Origin: Arthrobacter rhizosphaerae
Lineage (GTDB): Bacteria > Actinomycetota > Actinomycetes > Actinomycetales > Micrococcaceae
Assembly: GCF_023062595.1 (NCBI RefSeq)
Contig: NZ_JALLAN010000019.1
Location: 29,269-93,268 of the forward strand
DNA length: 64,000 bases
Reading direction: 5' to 3'
The notes beneath the pieces are model-generated. The model worked only from the letters and a program-made list of their open reading frames with translations, searched no databases and was not told where the DNA came from. How positions within the stretch are numbered: the stretch's first letter is position 1; every line of letters starts with the position of its first letter. Shown here piece by piece: positions 41,721 to 51,276 of this stretch. Position numbers and translations under genes: made by a program.

Positions 41721-43187
41721 ATGACTTCAACGCGCGGTGGTCTCATGCTCAAGCAGGGCTCGGCCCTGGACCGGTACTTTATGATCTCGGAGCGGGGATC
41801 CAACGTCTCCCGTGAGATCCGTGGCGGCTTTGCCACGTTCTTCGCCATGAGCTACATCGTGGTGCTCAACCCGCTGATTCTCTCCGGAGCAGATTCCAGC
41901 GGCGCCACCCTGGGTTTCCCTGCGGTGGCCGCCGTCACCGCTTTCGTGGCCGGCATCCTGACCATCCTCATGGGTGCCTGGGCCAAACATCCCTTCGCCA
42001 TGGCCACCGGCCTTGGAGTCAATGCCTTCGTGGCGGTCACGGTGTCCACCAACCCCGGCCTGACCTGGCCGGATGTGATGGGCCTCGTGGTCATCTCGGG
42101 CATCACCATGCTCATCCTCGTGCTGACCGGATTCCGCACAGCTGTCTTCAAAGCAGTGCCCGACGGATTGAAGACGGCCATCGTCGTCGGAATCGGCCTG
42201 TTCATCGCCCTGATCGGATTGGTGAACGCAGGCTTCGTGCGGCGGATCCCTGACGTCGCCGGCACCACCGTACCGGTGGGTCTGGGCTTCGACGGCAAGC
42301 TCCTGGGCTGGCCGACTCTGGTGTTCGTTTTCGGCCTGATCCTGACCATCGCGCTTGTGGTCCGCAAGGTCAAGGGTGCCATCCTCATCGGCATCATCAG
42401 TTCCACCGTGCTCGCCGTGATTCTCGAATTCACCCTCCACATCGGCCCAAGTTTCGACGGCAAGAACGTCAACCCGCAGGGCTGGTCTTTGGTAGCCCCC
42501 ACCTTTACGGAGTGGGCGGCACCTGATCTGTCCCTGATCGGCAAGGCCAACCCGCTTGGCGCCTTTGACCATCTGGGCTTCGTGGCCGCAAGCCTGCTGG
42601 CCTTCGTGATCCTGCTGAGCATTTTCTTCGATGCCATGGGCACCATGGTTGGCCTGGCGAATGAGGCCGGCACTGTGGACGATAAGGGCAACATTCCGGA
42701 TGTGGACCGCGTGCTGATGGTCGACGCCGTTGGTGCCATTGCCGGCGGCGGTGCGTCCGTCTCGTCCAACCAGATCTATGTGGAGTCCGGCGCTGGAATC
42801 GGTGAAGGTGCGCGGACCGGCCTGGCCTCGATCGTCACTGGCCTGCTGTTCCTGGTGGCGATGTTCTTCACGCCACTCATCAACCTGGTTCCATTCGAAG
42901 CCGTAGCCCCTGCCCTCGTTGTGGTGGGGTTCATGATGGTGTCCCAGGTCGGCAGGATTGACTGGCAGGACTGGGGCATCGCCATCCCCGCCTTCCTGAC
43001 CTTCACGCTGATGCCGTTCACCTACTCCATCGCGAACGGCCTCGGCGCAGGATTCATCGCATTTGTCCTCATCCGCACCTTCCAGGGCCGCAGCAAGGAC
43101 GTTCACCCCCTGATGTGGGCTGTGGCGGCGGCCTTCCTGCTCTTCTTCGCTATCGGCCCCATCGAGCAGGCTCTCGGGATTCATTAA
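41721..43187 (+). CDS. NCS2-family purine permease (AzgA type)
   Basis: Inner-membrane H+ symporter of 488 residues, 12-14 helices, of the AzgA-type hypoxanthine/guanine branch. The signature NVSREIRGGFATFFAMSYIV is seen near the N-terminus, and the FFDAMGTMVGLANEAG and GAIAGGGASVSSNQIYVESG motifs are intact. ATG 41721 gives the normal start; an ATG at 41745 is possible. It lies 98 bases before hutG in the same direction but is probably an independent gene. Confidence 0.9.
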   Translation: MTSTRGGLMLKQGSALDRYFMISERGSNVSREIRGGFATFFAMSYIVVLNPLILSGADSSGATLGFPAVAAVTAFVAGILTILMGAWAKHPFAMATGLGVNAFVAVTVSTNPGLTWPDVMGLVVISGITMLILVLTGFRTAVFKAVPDGLKTAIVVGIGLFIALIGLVNAGFVRRIPDVAGTTVPVGLGFDGKLLGWPTLVFVFGLILTIALVVRKVKGAILIGIISSTVLAVILEFTLHIGPSFDGKNVNPQGWSLVAPTFTEWAAPDLSLIGKANPLGAFDHLGFVAASLLAFVILLSIFFDAMGTMVGLANEAGTVDDKGNIPDVDRVLMVDAVGAIAGGGASVSSNQIYVESGAGIGEGARTGLASIVTGLLFLVAMFFTPLINLVPFEAVAPALVVVGFMMVSQVGRIDWQDWGIAIPAFLTFTLMPFTYSIANGLGAGFIAFVLIRTFQGRSKDVHPLMWAVAAAFLLFFAIGPIEQALGIH

Positions 43188-43284
43188 CGATCCTCTTCGG
43201 ATCCCGCGGGCACATTCCGGTATTCCGGACACGGCGACGGCGGCACGGCTGGTTTTGGTGCCACCCGTGAGGTGAGCTTGGAGT

Positions 43285-44301
43285 ATGGATTTCACTGCTC
43301 TCGTTGTGGACGTACCGCCGCAGCCCTGGACCGGCCGTTTCGACGGCGAAGAAGAGGAACACCGCCGCTGGTGGCAGGCCGTCAAGCCCTACCCGGGGAC
43401 CCCTCTGGTTCCGGCTGCGGCGGGGACAGGCACGGGCCCACAAGACGCCTCCCAGGCGCTTTTGCCGGCCAGCCCGGACAGCCGCCCGGCAGTGTTCCTC
43501 GGTTTTTGCAGCGATGAAGGCGTCCGGCGGAACAATGGCCGTGTCGGTGCTGCCGCCGCTCCGGCTGCCCTCCGGAGTTCCTTAGGTTCACTCGCCTTTC
43601 ATCTGAACCGCCGTGTCTTCGACGCCGGGGACGTTGCGGTGGCCGGCACCCTGCTGGAGGCCGGGCAGGCTCGCGCAGGATTGGCAGTGTCTGCAATGCT
43701 CGACGCCGGAAACCTCACCGTGGTGCTCGGCGGCGGGCACGAAACAGCGTTCGCCAGCTACCTTGGCATTGCGCATTCGGCGGCGCTACTCCAGGGCAAA
43801 CGGCTCGGAATCCTCAACCTGGACGCCCACTTCGACCTCAGGGACCATCCCGAACCGACCTCGGGCACCCCGTTCCTCCAGATGGCCCAGGCCGAAGCCG
43901 CCGCTGAGCGCGAACTCAACTACGCCGTCGTCGGGATCTCTGAACCGAACAACACGGGGGCCCTGTTCAACACCGCCAGGCGGCTGGGAGTGAAGTACCT
44001 GCTGGATGAAGATTGCTCTGTGGAGCGGACCCGGGACTTCGTAGCGGAGTTCCTGGACGGTGTGGACATCGTGTATCTCACCATCGACCTGGATGTTCTG
44101 CCTGCCGCAGTGGCCCCCGGTGTCAGCGCGCCCGCGGCCTACGGCGTTCCACTACCCGTCATCACCGCCATCTGCCGGCAGGTGGCTGCCAGCGGCAAGC
44201 TTTTCCACCTTGACGTGGCTGAGCTGAATCCGGCTGTGGACATCGATCAGCGGACCGCGAGGGTGGCGGCACGACTCATCAACACTCTGCTGTCGAACTA
44301 A
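43285..44301 (+). CDS. hutG: Formiminoglutamase
   Basis: Hydrolyses N-formimino-L-glutamate to glutamate and formamide, the final step of the short histidine pathway. The 338-residue ureohydrolase-fold protein has the Mn2+ motifs GGGHETAFASYLG, NLDAHFDLRD and TIDLDVLPAAVAPGVSAPAA. Length fits formiminoglutamase. The family also contains agmatinase and arginase, but hutH and hutU lie about 10 kb away and support the hut assignment. Its stop lies only 3 bases from the convergent lactonase-like gene. Confidence 0.82.
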   Translation: MDFTALVVDVPPQPWTGRFDGEEEEHRRWWQAVKPYPGTPLVPAAAGTGTGPQDASQALLPASPDSRPAVFLGFCSDEGVRRNNGRVGAAAAPAALRSSLGSLAFHLNRRVFDAGDVAVAGTLLEAGQARAGLAVSAMLDAGNLTVVLGGGHETAFASYLGIAHSAALLQGKRLGILNLDAHFDLRDHPEPTSGTPFLQMAQAEAAAERELNYAVVGISEPNNTGALFNTARRLGVKYLLDEDCSVERTRDFVAEFLDGVDIVYLTIDLDVLPAAVAPGVSAPAAYGVPLPVITAICRQVAASGKLFHLDVAELNPAVDIDQRTARVAARLINTLLSN

Positions 44302-44304
44302 GGC

Positions 44305-46173
44305 TCAAGAGAATTCAAGGACCGCAGTGGACCATGGACCCAGCTCGAAGGTGAGTCCGCCGTCTTGGTCCGGTTCGATGTTTGCGCCAGAACCTGCTGG
44401 TTCCCCGATCACGGTGAGCCGGGCGGAAGCAGCGCTCGCTCCACCTGGCATCCCTTCCCCGAAGGATACGTGTACCGTCTCGTTCTCCGGCCCCAGATTC
44501 CCTGCGAACAACCGCAAGCCGGTGGCATCGGAAACAGGATAAAGAGTTACCGGGCTGTCCTCTGAGGGGTCCTGCCCGACTGAGTGCACAGTCTCGCCTT
44601 TCAACCTTGCCAGCTGCCTCAGAAGCTCGCCGGCAGGCGTCAGTTTGCCATCGTCCGCGCGGATTCCCCTGGGAGTCCCGGCTTCGAAATAGGTAATGGA
44701 TGCCACTCCGTCCACGGTCAGGCTGCTGATGCTGGCCAGCGTCCACGCCGCGGTGAAGACGTGGTCCTGCAGCTCGTCGGATTCGGGTGCCTGGCCGGGA
44801 GCATGAATCCGGGGCTTCAGGGTAATGGGGCCGACGTGAACCGGCTTCCCGCCCCCTAGGCGCAGTGCATTCAAGGCCGTGACCCGCTGAATGGGGATGG
44901 TTTCCACGATGTGGGCAATCTCAGTGCTGTGGGCCTGCGGTGTGAGGCTGTATGTCAGTGCATCGGCATCGCGGAACGCCGCCGCGTCCTTGGCCCACTT
45001 GTTCAGGTCAGTGAAGTGGGAACGCGTTCCGGCGAGTATTTCGCCGCTGAAGCCCGTGGCCTCAAGAGTTCTCTTGAAGTCGGGGAGCAAAGCCTGGTCG
45101 GTGCAATTCGTGTCCGGGCTGAAGATCCCCAGCCGCCGGACCGGCCTCAGCTTTTCGGCTTCAGCAAACAGCTCGGGCAGCCCTCCCAGATCCTCAGCCG
45201 CGATCCGCACATCCAAGGCGGCGCCGTGAATCGCAGCCTCGGAGGCGGCCGCCTGGAGCCGCGCGGTCCGGACCTCAGAAGGCCCGTACAGTTCGACGAC
45301 GACGGCGTCCAGGCCTTCCAGAGCCGGCACCCGTTCGCCGTGGCTCCCCGCCACCTCCCCCTGGTTTCCTGTTGGGTCAACGGATATGCCGAGGGGAGGG
45401 ACAACGCCAGCCGGTGCCCCTAAGGTGAACACCGAAACGGCAGGGCGAAGGGATGCAGCCGTCATGTCCGGGGACTCGATGCTTGCAGCTTCCAGGCTTA
45501 CCGACTGGCGGACAATATCGCCTGCACCAACGTCAACCGGGATGGGGTCTGCCGACGGCGTGCTGTAGGTCTTGAAGGAGGCATCGGACCAGTTCCGCTG
45601 ATCCTCGGTCTCGAAAACATCCCCGGCGAAGGAGAGGTCAAAGGCCGTTCCAGCGTCCGCCCACTCGAGGGAGGCGATGTCAGTGAAGATAAGCTCCGGG
45701 CTGATGTCCTCGGGAAAACGTCTGGTGGCGACATTGCCCGCCGGCGAAACAGCAGTGATTTCCCGCCCCGATTCGCTCGCAGGGTGCAGCACCACCAGAC
45801 CGATCCGGTTCCGCCGGAAAGCCGTCTTGGCCCTGCCGTTGAACTCCACATCCACTGTGAGCGGGGTCAGGCGCACTTTGAGCATCGCCTCGTAACGGGC
45901 TTCCCCACCGGTATAGTCCACATGGAGCCTGACGGTGACGCCGTCGTCGTCCTCCAAAAACGCCAGGTCGCGGACTGCCGGCTGAAGCGTCCGCCACTGA
46001 TCGTCCCGGATCACTCCTTTGATGGCGCGAAGTACCGGGCGGCCGGCATACGTGATGTTGGCCAGTTCGTCTCCCACGAGCTCAGCCGTCCAGTTGCCGA
46101 CGGCGAATGTCCTCGCTTCCGGAGCCAAGCGGTTCTGCAGTGCCGTGGCGTGTTTCAGGTCCAGGAGGCTCAT
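44305..46173 (-). CDS. D-apionate lactonase-family protein (function uncertain)
   Basis: A 622-residue cytosolic protein with no signal. Its N-terminal half (about 15-270) strongly resembles what I recall of D-apionate lactonase (ApnL): RPVLRAIKGVIRDDQWRTL, GLVVLHPASESGREI, ETEDQRNWSDASFKTY. The rest has a TIM-barrel-like part (ITLKPRIHAPGQ, ALRLGGGKPVHVGP) and a C-terminal beta domain. It is divergent from a complete sugar ABC importer (46488-49819), so it probably processes the imported carbohydrate or its lactone. No other apiose-pathway gene is present, so the exact reaction is uncertain. ATG 46173 is chosen because homology starts there. Confidence 0.6.
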   Translation of the reverse strand: MSLLDLKHATALQNRLAPEARTFAVGNWTAELVGDELANITYAGRPVLRAIKGVIRDDQWRTLQPAVRDLAFLEDDDGVTVRLHVDYTGGEARYEAMLKVRLTPLTVDVEFNGRAKTAFRRNRIGLVVLHPASESGREITAVSPAGNVATRRFPEDISPELIFTDIASLEWADAGTAFDLSFAGDVFETEDQRNWSDASFKTYSTPSADPIPVDVGAGDIVRQSVSLEAASIESPDMTAASLRPAVSVFTLGAPAGVVPPLGISVDPTGNQGEVAGSHGERVPALEGLDAVVVELYGPSEVRTARLQAAASEAAIHGAALDVRIAAEDLGGLPELFAEAEKLRPVRRLGIFSPDTNCTDQALLPDFKRTLEATGFSGEILAGTRSHFTDLNKWAKDAAAFRDADALTYSLTPQAHSTEIAHIVETIPIQRVTALNALRLGGGKPVHVGPITLKPRIHAPGQAPESDELQDHVFTAAWTLASISSLTVDGVASITYFEAGTPRGIRADDGKLTPAGELLRQLARLKGETVHSVGQDPSEDSPVTLYPVSDATGLRLFAGNLGPENETVHVSFGEGMPGGASAASARLTVIGEPAGSGANIEPDQDGGLTFELGPWSTAVLEFS

Positions 46174-46487
46174 GGCTTTGACCCTATCCGAAGGTGGCTG
46201 GGCCCTCAACGGAGCGTGGGAAGATTCGTGGGGGAAAATGGCCACGCGGCGCACCGGGAGCCGAAGGCAGAAACATGCTGGCAAAAAAGGAAACTTTTGG
46301 CCACGTCTTGAATGTGGGCCCCGACACATGACATCATCAGGCCACAGGATAACGATTTCCTCAAAGCTATTGGGAGCGATCCTCGAGGTTGAGGTTCCTG
46401 ATTGACAGGATCTGGGAAATTTCCTTGTCCTCAGCTTTTTCCATCCCCTTAGCGTAAGTAAGACCTGCATCCCAAGGAAGTGAACAG
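46174..46487. other. Divergent promoter region between lactonase-like gene and ABC importer
   Basis: About 314 bases. TTGACA at 46402-46407 is a possible -35 for the rightward ABC operon, but no good -10 follows. The palindrome GGAAATTTCC lies next to it (46415-46424). There is no LacI-like CG-centred palindrome and no regulator gene next door. Confidence 0.3.
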
Positions 46488-47822
46488 ATGAGAACAGCAC
46501 ACAAGAAGGTGCTTTCAGTAGCTGCGGCAATCGCCGCGATCGGTCTTGTCAGCGGTTGTGGCAGCGCCACCGCCCCAACAGCCCCTGCCGCGGACGCGGG
46601 CCCGGTAACCATCGACGTGTGGGGGTGGGACGCAGAATCCACGCCCAACGTTGTGGCCGCGTTCAACGCCAGCCAGGACAAGATCAAGGTCAACTACGTT
46701 CTTCAGGCCAGCCTCAAGGCCACTCAGACAAACTTCAGGAACGTCATGGAGTCGAAGAAGGACATCCCCTGCTACATCCCGGGCATCGGACCCATGGCTA
46801 CCACCCTTGTCAACGGCTGGGCCCAGGACGTCACCCAGTATGTAGAGCCCATTAAGGACACTTACAGCAAGGGCGCGCAGGCGACCGCACAGGTTGACGG
46901 TAAGTTCTTCGGCTTCCCGGCGGGACCCTCGGCAACGTTCATGATGGCCAACAAGGCTGTTTATGAGAAGCACGGACTGGCCGTTCCAAAAACGTGGGAA
47001 GAGTTTGTCACCACCGGCAAGGAGCTGAAGAAGCACGGCGTCACGGTGATGAACCTCGCCGGAGAAGACCCCTCAACACTCCTGCAGATGTCCCAGCAGG
47101 CCGGGGCCAGCTGGTTCGAGATCGATGGGGACAAGTGGAAAGTCAACCTCCAGGACGACTCCACGATGAAGGCTGTGGACATCATCCAGCAGATGGTGGA
47201 CAACGACCTGGTAGCCCACCAGACCTACCAGGACAGGCCCGCCCTGTACTCCTATTTTGACAGTGGCCAGCTTGCCACGGTTCCTCTCGCATGGTGGTCC
47301 ATGGCCGGATACCAGACCAACTTCAAAGCCTCCCTCGGACAGTGGGAAGCAGTCGACGTTCCTCAGTTCAAGGACGCCAAGGAGTTTGTGAGCTCCGGCA
47401 TGGCAGATCCCGGCTTCGTTCCGGTGGGCTGCGAAAACCCCGCCGCCGCCATCGAATACGTCCACTGGACGGCCAGCTCCAAGGAAGCCATAGAAGCAGG
47501 CAGAAACAAGAAAACCGGGGCGATTGGAGTTCCCGCCCACCTGGCTGACGTTTCTTCCTACACGAATGATGTAGTCCCGGACAAGATCTTCGGTGCCCAG
47601 CCCGCCGCCGAGGTTGGCAAGGTCATCGCCAAGGCCCAAAATGCGGCCGTCGGCAAGTTCGAGCGCGGCCCGAACTACGACGCCTGGTTCCCCGAGATGC
47701 AGGACCAGTGGGGCAAGGCCATGGCCAAGCAGATCACCCTGAAGGAGGCCATGGCCAACGTCCAGACCTTCATCACCAAGGACCTTGACAGCAAGGGCAT
47801 CAAGTACGAGGTCAGCAAGTAA
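46488..47822 (+). CDS. Sugar ABC transporter substrate-binding lipoprotein
   Basis: A 444-residue family-1 binding protein. The signal ends in the lipobox VSGC (Cys23). The mature domain begins VTIDVWGWDAESTPNVVAAF and includes YVLQASLKATQTNFRNVM and VPKTWEEFVTTGKELKKHG, typical of carbohydrate-binding proteins. AAGGAAG lies 8 bases before ATG 46488. It feeds the two permeases that follow after 45 and -4 bases. Together with the divergent lactonase-family gene it suggests uptake of a plant sugar or sugar acid. Confidence 0.92.
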   Translation: MRTAHKKVLSVAAAIAAIGLVSGCGSATAPTAPAADAGPVTIDVWGWDAESTPNVVAAFNASQDKIKVNYVLQASLKATQTNFRNVMESKKDIPCYIPGIGPMATTLVNGWAQDVTQYVEPIKDTYSKGAQATAQVDGKFFGFPAGPSATFMMANKAVYEKHGLAVPKTWEEFVTTGKELKKHGVTVMNLAGEDPSTLLQMSQQAGASWFEIDGDKWKVNLQDDSTMKAVDIIQQMVDNDLVAHQTYQDRPALYSYFDSGQLATVPLAWWSMAGYQTNFKASLGQWEAVDVPQFKDAKEFVSSGMADPGFVPVGCENPAAAIEYVHWTASSKEAIEAGRNKKTGAIGVPAHLADVSSYTNDVVPDKIFGAQPAAEVGKVIAKAQNAAVGKFERGPNYDAWFPEMQDQWGKAMAKQITLKEAMANVQTFITKDLDSKGIKYEVSK

Positions 47823-47867
47823 CTACCCCGGTTCTCCTCGGAGATCCGCTACAGAGAGGAGACGCGG

Positions 47868-48854
47868 ATGTCTTCCAGTTTAGAAGTCCGTAATACCCTA
47901 GACGGCAAAAAGCAGGAGCCTTCAAGGCCGGGACGGACACAAGGAAGCTCCGCGTCTCCCCGCTTGTCGTGGCGCAGCATTCAACGGATAAAGGGCGCGT
48001 CGTTCACCTGGCCATTCGTTGTTGGTTTCGTGGTTTTCACCATCCTGCCGGTCATCGTCGGACTCGCCCAGAGCCTGTACGCCTCAAAGACCAGCGGGCT
48101 CGGATTCGGCGCCCCAACCATTAGTTTCGCCGGCTTTGACAACTTTGCCCGCGGGCTCGTGGACGTGGTTTTTTGGGAGTCCATGCTTCGGGTAAGCATC
48201 TACGCCGTGGTAATCGTCCCCGTGATCCAGGTGGTCAGCCTGGTACTGGCGCTCCTCATCGATGCCGTTCAGCGCCGCATAGCCAACAGGTTCCGCCTGA
48301 TCCTGCTGGTCCCATACATGATTCCGGGCATCGTGGCCACCATGATCTGGATCTATCTCTACAGCCCGGTGGTGGGGCCGTTGACTCCCGTCCTGAGTTT
48401 CTTCGGGCTTGACGTCGACTTCTTCAGCGGTGAGATGATCTGGGTGTCCATTGGAAACCTCGCACTCTGGGGTGCCATTGGTTTCAACATGCTGATCCTC
48501 TACGGTGCGCTGCAGGCTGTCCCCCGGGAAATCTTTGACGCCGCCAGAGTGGATGGTGCGTCCGAGTTTCGGATCGCGATGTCCATCAAGGTGCCTTATG
48601 TCCAGACGTCCCTGGTGTTGACGGGACTCCTGTCCATCATCGGAACGCTGCAGATCTTCGCTGAACCGACGCTGTTCCGGTCCATCTCACCGGAGACCAT
48701 CACTAAGGACTTCACGCCCAGCATGGTGATCTACAACCAGGCATTCCAGGTGGGAAACCTTAACTATGCCGCAGCCCAGTCCATCATCCTCGCCGCCGTG
48801 GTGGGGGTAGCTTCGGTGATCATTTACCGACTGACAAAAAAGGTCGACTCATGA
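47868..48854 (+). CDS. Sugar ABC transporter permease (MalF type)
   Basis: A 328-residue inner-membrane permease with six helices after a 45-residue basic, polar N-terminus. The EAA loop PREIFDAARVDGASEFR is intact. The gene is preceded by GAGAGGAG and overlaps the next permease by 4 bases (ATGA). No ATPase gene is present here, so a shared MsiK-type ATPase from elsewhere is probably used. Confidence 0.92.
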   Translation: MSSSLEVRNTLDGKKQEPSRPGRTQGSSASPRLSWRSIQRIKGASFTWPFVVGFVVFTILPVIVGLAQSLYASKTSGLGFGAPTISFAGFDNFARGLVDVVFWESMLRVSIYAVVIVPVIQVVSLVLALLIDAVQRRIANRFRLILLVPYMIPGIVATMIWIYLYSPVVGPLTPVLSFFGLDVDFFSGEMIWVSIGNLALWGAIGFNMLILYGALQAVPREIFDAARVDGASEFRIAMSIKVPYVQTSLVLTGLLSIIGTLQIFAEPTLFRSISPETITKDFTPSMVIYNQAFQVGNLNYAAAQSIILAAVVGVASVIIYRLTKKVDS

Positions 48855-49819
48855 CCCTCACTTCCGTCACTGCCGACTCACCTCGAACCGACGAAGAGGT
48901 GCAGAAATCCGTCCTCAAGTCCCGCCGTCGCCCCCGTCCGAAGAAATTCCGGGAGGCCGATGACTCATCCGAACTGAGCGGTAAGCGTGGCGGTTCCCGG
49001 GTAGTGGTCATCATCGGGCTGGTGCTGTTCGCCCTGTATTCCATAGGTCCTGCATGGTGGTTGATCGTTTCGTCAACGAAAACCAAGGAAGACCTTTACA
49101 CCACCGACGCCATGTGGTTCGCCAACTTCAGCCTGTTCGACAACCTGTCCTCGCTTTTCACCTACCAGGACGGCATCTTCGGACTCTGGATGTGGAACTC
49201 CACCCTCTATGCCTTTGCCGGTTCCATCGGCCATACCCTGATCTCCCTGGCGGCGGGGTATGGGCTGGCCATGTACTCCTTCCGTGGCAAGGGAACCACC
49301 ATGGGCTTTATCATCGGCTCGTTCCTGATTCCGGGGGCCCTGCTGACCATTCCGTCCTACCTGCTCTTTGTGCAGCTGGGCATGTACGACACCATCTGGG
49401 CCATGATTATCCCTGCCTTCTTCAGCCCTTTCGCGGTTTATCTGGCAAAGATTTACACCGAGGGGGCGGTGCCCAGCGAATTGCTGGAGGCTGCAAGGAT
49501 CGACGGTGCAGGTGAATACCGGATCTTCTTCCAGATCGCGTTCCGGCTCCTGACCACCGCTGGTGCCACCATTTTCCTCCTGCACTTCGTGGGCTCCTGG
49601 AATGCCTTCTTCGGCCCGATGGTGTTTCTGCGCGGAGCTGACAAATGGCCAGTGATGCTGGGCCTGTACTCGTGGCTGCAGCGTGGCACGGATTCCACGG
49701 TGGACCTCACCGGAATGGTGATTACCGGATCGTTGGTGGCCACCATCCCCATGGTGATCCTGATGATCGCGATGCAACGCTACTGGCGCTCCGGAGTGGC
49801 CATGGGAAGCCTCAAGTAG
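48851..49819 (+). CDS. Sugar ABC transporter permease (MalG type)
   Basis: A 322-residue inner-membrane permease with a charged 45-residue N-terminus. It has the EAA loop PSELLEAARIDGAGEYR and the usual MalG-type ending YWRSGVAMGSLK. It is coupled to the MalF-type gene by a 4-base overlap and followed by a bidirectional hairpin at 49841-49866. Confidence 0.92.
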   Translation: MTLTSVTADSPRTDEEVQKSVLKSRRRPRPKKFREADDSSELSGKRGGSRVVVIIGLVLFALYSIGPAWWLIVSSTKTKEDLYTTDAMWFANFSLFDNLSSLFTYQDGIFGLWMWNSTLYAFAGSIGHTLISLAAGYGLAMYSFRGKGTTMGFIIGSFLIPGALLTIPSYLLFVQLGMYDTIWAMIIPAFFSPFAVYLAKIYTEGAVPSELLEAARIDGAGEYRIFFQIAFRLLTTAGATIFLLHFVGSWNAFFGPMVFLRGADKWPVMLGLYSWLQRGTDSTVDLTGMVITGSLVATIPMVILMIAMQRYWRSGVAMGSLK

Positions 49820-49840
49820 GGACTTCATTCCCCGTTCGAC

Positions 49841-49866
49841 GGCGGCCGCCTTCAACGGCGGTCGCC
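49841..49866. terminator. Bidirectional terminator hairpin
   Basis: GGCGGCCGCC-TTCAAC-GGCGGTCGCC forms a 10-bp stem with one G-T pair and a 6-base loop. It fills the gap between the convergent ABC permease and Na+/H+ antiporter genes. Confidence 0.6.
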
Positions 49867-51171
49867 TTAGACTGCGGTGCGGGGCGCTTCGCCCTCGTCG
49901 CCAAACTTCTCCACGGCCTTCTCAACGCGAAGGCGGTCAAGCCAGTTCATCACCGGAGCTGTGGTGGCCCCGTGAAGGACCACGGACGTCGCCACTACCA
50001 GGCCCACAAGGGCCCACAGCTGGCTGGCCAGGCCGCCAAATTCTCCCTGGCCCAGGGCATAGGCGAGGTAGTAGAGGGAGCCGATCCCCCGAATCCCGAA
50101 GAAGGAAATCGCGATGCGTTCCCTGGGGCCGGTTGATCCTCCCAAGAGGCTGATCCAGCCTGCAAGAGGGCGCACCAGCAACAGGAACATCGCGGCCACG
50201 GCCACTTCGGGCCACCCGATTCCGGCAAGGAGGCCCCTGGCGATGGCGCCGCCTAACAGGACCAGGATGACCACCGTCAGCAACCGCTCCAGCTGTTCAA
50301 CATAAGCGTGCAGTATCCGGTGGTACCCGTGCGTGTGTTCAGCGGCCCTGATGGTCACGGCGCAGACGAACACAGCGATAAACCCGTAGCCTTCCACCAT
50401 TTCGGCAGCCCCGTACGCGAGGAACGTAGCCGCCAACGCCACAAATCCCTCTGAGTGATTCGACAGCCGGACGCTTTCGTGGCGGGCGGAAAAGAAGATC
50501 CTGGCGAGGACTTTCCCTGCGAAGAATCCCAGGACAAGGCCGACGCCGATGCGCCACAGCACATCCATGCCGAACCACTGCGGGAACCAGGCACCCGGTG
50601 ACGTGCCCACGACGCTGAGGGAGATGGCCAGATACACGAACGGAAAAGCAAGGCCGTCATTAAGGCCTGCCTCCGATGTCAGGCCGAACCGGACCTCATC
50701 CTCCTTGTCAGCATCCTCTTTCTGGTCCGCAGGCTCCCCCACCTGCACTTCCGAGGCCAGTACAGGATCCGTGGGGGCGAGAATCGCCGCAATCAAGACG
50801 GCGGCGGCCAGGCTTAGCCCCAGAAGCCACAGACCTAACAGCGTTAGCGCAAGGATGGACAGGGGCATGGCAATCCCCAACATGCGCCAGGTGGTGGCCC
50901 ACCTCAACCTCCCGAACGGCCTGTCCAGCGCAAGCCCGGCCCCCATCAGCGAAATGATGACGCAGACTTCAGTCAGGTGCGTTACGAGTTCCCCATGGGC
51001 TGCAGGGTCAGGGTTGGGCAACTCCGGGATGATGCTGAACGCCAGGAATCCCGAACCAAGAAACACCATGGGCATGGAGAGCGGGGCATTCTGCAGCAGC
51101 TTTGGAGCAATGGCAGCGACGAAAACGGCGATTCCCGCTGCGGCAAAAATGATGCTGGGACCCTCAAACAC
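49867..51171 (-). CDS. NhaP/CPA1-type Na+(K+)/H+ antiporter
   Basis: Inner-membrane antiporter of 434 residues with 12-13 helices. The CPA1 motifs APTDPVLASEVQ and SEAGLNDGLAFPF (the ND pair) are intact, as is GIRGIGSLYYLAYAL near the C-terminus. The loop GEPADQKEDADKEDEVRF in mid-protein is unusually acidic. The start is GTG 51171 with GGAGG 6 bases upstream. It works in pH or sodium homeostasis (family knowledge). Confidence 0.9.
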   Translation of the reverse strand: MFEGPSIIFAAAGIAVFVAAIAPKLLQNAPLSMPMVFLGSGFLAFSIIPELPNPDPAAHGELVTHLTEVCVIISLMGAGLALDRPFGRLRWATTWRMLGIAMPLSILALTLLGLWLLGLSLAAAVLIAAILAPTDPVLASEVQVGEPADQKEDADKEDEVRFGLTSEAGLNDGLAFPFVYLAISLSVVGTSPGAWFPQWFGMDVLWRIGVGLVLGFFAGKVLARIFFSARHESVRLSNHSEGFVALAATFLAYGAAEMVEGYGFIAVFVCAVTIRAAEHTHGYHRILHAYVEQLERLLTVVILVLLGGAIARGLLAGIGWPEVAVAAMFLLLVRPLAGWISLLGGSTGPRERIAISFFGIRGIGSLYYLAYALGQGEFGGLASQLWALVGLVVATSVVLHGATTAPVMNWLDRLRVEKAVEKFGDEGEAPRTAV

Positions 51172-51276
51172 CCTCCACCTCCCGTCCCGCCTAGAACCAG
51201 CACATCAATGACTCGGGCATCCGTGAATCCTGTACTTGCACGGGATCCGGCGTTTGCTCAGGGATCCACCGCATGC

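Noticed and set aside
41727..43385. Long open frame on the minus strand opposite the AzgA-type permease
   Set aside because: It is the mirror of a strongly coding plus-strand gene with GC-rich third positions. Its translation is rich in His, Asp, Gln and Glu runs with no family motif.
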